In this document: piece after piece, positions 5,344 to 8,166 of the stretch
Layout of the letters: every line of letters starts with the position of its first letter
How positions within the stretch are numbered: position 1 is the first letter of the stretch
Source: Acidobacteriota bacterium
GTDB lineage: Bacteria > Acidobacteriota > Blastocatellia > Pyrinomonadales > Pyrinomonadaceae
Direction of reading: 5' to 3'
Assembly (NCBI GenBank): GCA_019247865.1
Contig: JAFBAJ010000676.1
Location: forward strand, 1-8,166
Length of the DNA stretch: 8,166 bases
Position numbers and translations under genes: made by a program
The notes under the pieces: model-generated
What the model was told of the DNA's origin: nothing
What the model saw: the letters and a program-made list of their open reading frames with translations, nothing else
Databases searched by the model: none

Positions 5344-6369
5344 ATGAGTGCCATTCGTGCGGTCTGGAAACCTGTTGCTCTCGTTGCTGCGCTCGGCTTT
5401 CTTTATGCGAGCGTACTGGCGAAGCTCGGCCAGGACTGGTGGACGGACGAGAACTATTCGCACGGCCTGCTGATTCCGCTCATCATCGGTTACATGCTCT
5501 GGATGGAGCGCGAGCCTTTGCGGCGCGGGGCCTCGCGTCCGGGACTCTGGTGGGGCGTCGCTTTCATCACCGCCGCGCTCGTCGCGTTGTGGACGGGAAC
5601 CGCCGGGGCGGAACTCTTCGTGCAGCGCATCTCGCTGGTTCTGATGCTGGCGGGCATCATGGTCTACTTCTGGGGCTTCAGTCTGCTGCGCCTGACGCTC
5701 GTCCCGCTCGCGCTCCTGCTGCTGGCGATTCCGATCCCGGCCATCATCTTTAATCAGATAGCCTTTCCGCTTCAGCTCTTCGCTTCGCGCGCGGCCGTCT
5801 GGGTCATGCGCGCCTTTGACATTCCGGTTCTCAGGCAGGGCAACGTCATCGAGCTGATGCCGCGCGGCGCGAGCGTGAGCAAGAAGATGGAGGTCGTCGA
5901 AGCCTGTAGCGGCATCCGCTCGCTGATGACGCTCGTGACGCTGGCGGTCGTCTTCGCCTATTTCACGTCTCCGGGACGGGGCGAGGGAGGCTCGGGTGAG
6001 ACGGCGGAGCGCAAAGGATTCATTCCTTCGCTCAGGAGCTATAGCTTCTGGCGCTCGCTCGTGCTGGTGGTCTCGGCCGTGCCGATTGCCATCGTCACGA
6101 ACGCTCTGCGCGTGAGCGGGACGGGCGTGCTGACGCACTACTTCGGCTCGAAGGTGGCCGACGGGTTCTTTCATTACTTCTCCGGTTGGATCGTGTACAT
6201 CTTCGCCTTTCTCCTGCTGCTGACTCTCGGCTGGCTGCTGGAGCGCGCGCACAAACTGGCTGTGCCGCGCGAGCGCGTGTTGGAGGAGCAGAGACCTGCC
6301 GCGCCGGAAGCGGCCAAGCTGCGCGAGCCGTCGCCGCCAGCGGTCGAAGCTCCCGTGAATGTGAAGTGA
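5344..6369 (+). CDS. Exosortase (EpsH/XrtA-type membrane transpeptidase)
   Basis: 341 residues with about eight hydrophobic segments. The N-terminus carries the family block ENYSHGLLIPLI (36-47). The catalytic triad of the family is visible: Cys188 in VEACSGIRSL (185-194), Arg256 in TNALRV (252-257) and His277 in FFHYFSGW (275-282), each at the edge of a membrane segment. Exosortases recognise PEP-CTERM-type C-terminal signals and cleave or transfer the protein during export, usually in bacteria that make exopolysaccharide. Between the Cys and Arg helices lies a glycine-rich, charged stretch (208-232) that seems longer than in typical members. The Ala/Pro-rich tail 305-341 is poorly conserved in character. 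The ATG at 5344 is chosen because residues before it (from a GTG at 5290) overlap the leader hairpin and do not look like protein; no strong Shine-Dalgarno precedes it. EpsI follows after five untranslated bases, so the two are surely co-transcribed. Confidence 0.92.
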   Translation: MSAIRAVWKPVALVAALGFLYASVLAKLGQDWWTDENYSHGLLIPLIIGYMLWMEREPLRRGASRPGLWWGVAFITAALVALWTGTAGAELFVQRISLVLMLAGIMVYFWGFSLLRLTLVPLALLLLAIPIPAIIFNQIAFPLQLFASRAAVWVMRAFDIPVLRQGNVIELMPRGASVSKKMEVVEACSGIRSLMTLVTLAVVFAYFTSPGRGEGGSGETAERKGFIPSLRSYSFWRSLVLVVSAVPIAIVTNALRVSGTGVLTHYFGSKVADGFFHYFSGWIVYIFAFLLLLTLGWLLERAHKLAVPRERVLEEQRPAAPEAAKLREPSPPAVEAPVNVK

Positions 6370-6374
6370 AGAGC

Positions 6375-7040
6375 ATGAAGACTAAACCGAGCGCGATCAT
6401 CTCCTGGCGTTACGGGCTGCTGCTGGCGGCGCTCGTGCTGTCGGGCGTCTTCATCAACCTGTGGGAGCGCGCGGGCGAGGCGCATATCGAGCGGCGTGCG
6501 CTGAAAGATTTGCCCGCACAGCTCGGCTCGTGGCAACAGCGCGGCAACGACCAGCGCTTCACGCCGGAGGTCGAGAACATCCTGCGCGCGGATGATTACG
6601 TGACGCGAGCGTATGCTCTGCCCGAAGGCGGCGTGGTCTCGATCTACGTCGGCTACTACCGGACGCAGCGCACGGGCATCACTTATCACAGCCCGCTCAA
6701 CTGTCTGCCCGGCTCCGGCTGGTCTATGTCCAACCCCGCGCGAATCATGATTCAGCCGTCGGACGGCTCGCGGCCATTTGAAGCTAATCGCTATCTCGTG
6801 CAGAATGGGAACCACAAGGAGTTACTCGTCTACTGGTATCAGGGTCGCGGGCGGGCCGTCGCCAGCGAATACTGGGATAAGTTCTACACCGTGTTGGACA
6901 GCGCGCGTCGGAGGCGTTCGGATGGCGCGATGGTGCGTCTGATGACGCCGGTCGCGGGCGACGAAGCGGACGCGCTCAGGTTGACGACCGATCTGGCGCG
7001 CGAGATGTCGGCCGCGCTGCCCGCATACGTTCCGGACTGA
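6375..7040 (+). CDS. epsI: EpsI family protein (DUF3485), exosortase partner
   Basis: 221 residues. One N-terminal membrane segment (about 13-29, LLLAALVLSGVFINLW) anchors a periplasmic domain. The family signature is clear: LGSWQ (50-54), VGYYRTQRTG (92-101), HSPLNCLPGSGW (105-116) with Cys110, and LVYWYQGRGR (151-160) followed by a helix with YWDKFY (166-171). EpsI proteins are encoded beside, or fused to the C-terminus of, A-type exosortases in exopolysaccharide loci; their biochemical role is not established. The open frame extends upstream to 6186, but the ATG at 6375 gives the normal family N-terminus, lies five bases after the exosortase stop and is preceded by GAAGAG. Downstream comes an intrinsic terminator, so the operon seems to end here. 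Confidence 0.93.
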   Translation: MKTKPSAIISWRYGLLLAALVLSGVFINLWERAGEAHIERRALKDLPAQLGSWQQRGNDQRFTPEVENILRADDYVTRAYALPEGGVVSIYVGYYRTQRTGITYHSPLNCLPGSGWSMSNPARIMIQPSDGSRPFEANRYLVQNGNHKELLVYWYQGRGRAVASEYWDKFYTVLDSARRRRSDGAMVRLMTPVAGDEADALRLTTDLAREMSAALPAYVPD

Positions 7041-7053
7041 GGCCGTGCCGGGA

Positions 7054-7083
7054 GGGGAAAAAGGCTAAATTTTCCCGCTTTTT
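7054..7083 (+). terminator. Intrinsic terminator after epsI
   Basis: GGGAAAA 7055-7061 pairs with TTTTCCC 7070-7076 around an eight-base loop, and a run of five T (7079-7083) follows two bases later. An outer stem GCCGGG 7047-7052 / CCCGGC 7090-7095 can enclose it. It lies 14 bases past the epsI stop. Confidence 0.75.
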
Positions 7084-7417
7084 CAGGAACCCGGCCTGAA
7101 TTGTCTCTTTTCATATATTACCTCGTTATCCCTCATGCAGAAGTTCCGGCAGGGGACGAGGATTTGATAACCAGTTTGTCACACGCCGCCCGTAAGATGG
7201 GTCGCGCCTGCGAAGCGCGATGCCGGAAAGAGAGAGACGGGAAGCGGCGTGAACTTTTAGAGAGCTTCGCGCGAGTCGCAGACTTTGCCCGTCTGAAACC
7301 AGGCGCGAACGATTTTGAAATTAGACCGGATGCGGCGCTGTTGTTCCCCGCTGGATCGTTTGCCCGATCCTTAGGAAAAATGTCCGACAGCCGCCCACAC
7401 AGGAGTGACCGCCCCAG
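7084..7417 (+). other. Leader region of the TPR lipoprotein gene
   Basis: About 330 bases between the epsI terminator and the lipoprotein start. It must hold that gene's promoter, but no pair of boxes is convincing; the AT-rich stretch 7101-7130 is the likeliest place. Small hairpins occur at CAGAC/GTCTG (about 7279-7295) and GGATCG 7353-7358 / CGATCC 7365-7370. None resembles a c-di-GMP aptamer: the GCAAAG and TACCGA blocks are absent. A TTG-initiated frame (7101-7421) overlaps the next start by ATGA, but its translation has no recognisable protein character. Confidence 0.4.
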
Positions 7418-8166
7418 ATGAATCACATAGAGTGCAAGCCCCCGCGCCGTCTCAGGACTCTCTTCTGCTCGCTCGTCGTCATCGCGCTCGTGGCCCTCGC
7501 AGGCTGCTCGAATCCCGAAAAAGCGAAGGTCGAATACGTCCGGCGCGGTGAAAGCTATCTCAAACAGCAGCGCTTTCAGGAAGCCTCCATCGAGTTTCGC
7601 AACGCGATCCAGATCGACGACCGCTTTGCGCAGGCGCACTGGGGACTCGCTCTGGCCTATGAAGGTCTGCAGCGTTTCCCGGAATCCATCGAAGAGCTGC
7701 GGCGCACGATTGAGTTCGACCCGAACCACCTGGATTCGCGCGTCAAGCTCGCCAACTACTATCTGGTCGGCCGCCCGCCGCAGATCGACGAGGCCGAGCG
7801 GCTCGCCAACGAGGTCTTACAGAAGAACCCGAATCACATCGAAGGCATCATCCTGCGCGCCAGCATCCTCTCGGCCAAGAACCGTCCCGCCGAAGAGGTT
7901 CTGGCCGAGATCAATCGCGCCATCGCGCTCGACCCGAAACGGATCGACTCGTACCTGAGCCTCGCGCGCTTCCATCTCAACCACAACGACCCGGCCAAAG
8001 CCGAAGAGACTTTTCGCCGCGCCATCCAGATCAACGAAGGCTCGGCCGCGGCGCACACGCAGCTCGGTAAGTTCTTAGCGCAGCTCAACCGCACGGGCGA
8101 GGCCGAAACAGAGCTTCAACGCGCCGTCGCGGTCGAGCCCGCCAACCGCGAATCGCATCTCGCGCT
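7418..8166 (+). CDS. TPR-repeat lipoprotein (exosortase-associated, PrsT-like), N-terminal part
   Basis: The first 249 codons of a gene that runs past the window edge. Residues 1-30 are a lipoprotein signal: Arg-rich start, hydrophobic core FCSLVVIALVA and lipobox LAGC with Cys30 as the lipidated residue. From residue 37 on there are about six TPR units of roughly 34 residues, e.g. RRGESYLKQQRFQEASIEFR, AHWGLALAYEGLQRFPESIE and AHTQLGKFLAQLNRTGEAET, each ending in an I-x-x-DP/N-type turn. This layout matches the TPR lipoproteins that accompany PEP-CTERM/exosortase systems (TIGR02917 type), though other TPR lipoproteins look alike over this stretch. Such proteins sit in the periplasm or outer membrane and probably scaffold export or polysaccharide assembly. 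The ATG at 7418 is the first possible start because a TGA at 7406-7408 closes the frame upstream. AGGAG at 7401-7405 is twelve bases away, a long spacing. Confidence 0.85.
   Translation, partial: MNHIECKPPRRLRTLFCSLVVIALVALAGCSNPEKAKVEYVRRGESYLKQQRFQEASIEFRNAIQIDDRFAQAHWGLALAYEGLQRFPESIEELRRTIEFDPNHLDSRVKLANYYLVGRPPQIDEAERLANEVLQKNPNHIEGIILRASILSAKNRPAEEVLAEINRAIALDPKRIDSYLSLARFHLNHNDPAKAEETFRRAIQINEGSAAAHTQLGKFLAQLNRTGEAETELQRAVAVEPANRESHLA

Noticed and set aside
5167..6252. 361-codon minus-strand frame
   Set aside because: Antisense to the exosortase, very polar and Arg/Gln/His-rich, begins inside a membrane-protein gene; shadow.
7181..7193. ACACGCCGCCCGT, resembling a conserved 16S rRNA segment
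   Set aside because: Thirteen bases only, with an extra G relative to the rRNA motif and no flanking rRNA sequence; chance.
7041..7417. Possible third c-di-GMP aptamer before the TPR lipoprotein
   Set aside because: Searched by eye for GGCAAACC, GCAAAG and TACCGA blocks; none is present.
7101..7421. 106-codon frame with TTG start overlapping the lipoprotein ATG by ATGA
   Set aside because: The overlap looks like translational coupling, but there is no ribosome site, a rare start codon and no family resemblance; more likely leader sequence.

Overview
The window looks like a chromosomal fragment of a GC-rich environmental bacterium. Acidobacteriota (Blastocatellia-like) is my best guess. It rests on the combination of secreted FG-GAP/VCBS proteins, an exosortase/EpsI pair, a TPR lipoprotein and GEMM-type riboswitches. 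No ribosomal or phylogenetic marker is present, so this is inference.

Layout. (1) 1-356, +: the C-terminal end of a calcium-binding FG-GAP/VCBS repeat protein. (2) 378-453: a long, nearly perfect hairpin at the convergent junction with (3) 459-1499, -: a GT4-family glycosyltransferase. (4) 1500-2369: an 870-base non-coding region. It holds a strong sigma70-type promoter (TTGACA-17-TTTAAT) and two candidate cyclic-di-GMP class I (GEMM-I) aptamers about 380 bases apart. The first is close to canonical. The second is divergent and abuts the Shine-Dalgarno of the next gene. (5) 2370-4961, +: an 863-residue secreted protein made of a right-handed beta-helix, a Thr-Pro linker, a lectin-like beta-sandwich and an unassigned helical tail. 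(6) 4968-5170: two terminator-like hairpins, then a 24-bp inverted repeat built from a CACAGAGACACAGAG-type sequence. (7) 5344-7040, +: an exosortase and EpsI, six bases apart, ended by an intrinsic terminator. (8) 7418-8166, +: the first 249 codons of a TPR-repeat lipoprotein of the kind that accompanies exosortase systems; it runs off the window.

Together the genes suggest an exopolysaccharide / cell-envelope locus: a glycosyltransferase, the membrane exosortase that handles PEP-CTERM-type proteins with its EpsI partner, an outer lipoprotein with TPRs, and a large secreted beta-helix protein. The beta-helix gene appears to be under c-di-GMP control through its leader RNA. No PEP-CTERM substrate is visible in the window. 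The most noteworthy element is the long leader with two dissimilar c-di-GMP aptamers, the second of which can bury the ribosome binding site in its closing helix.
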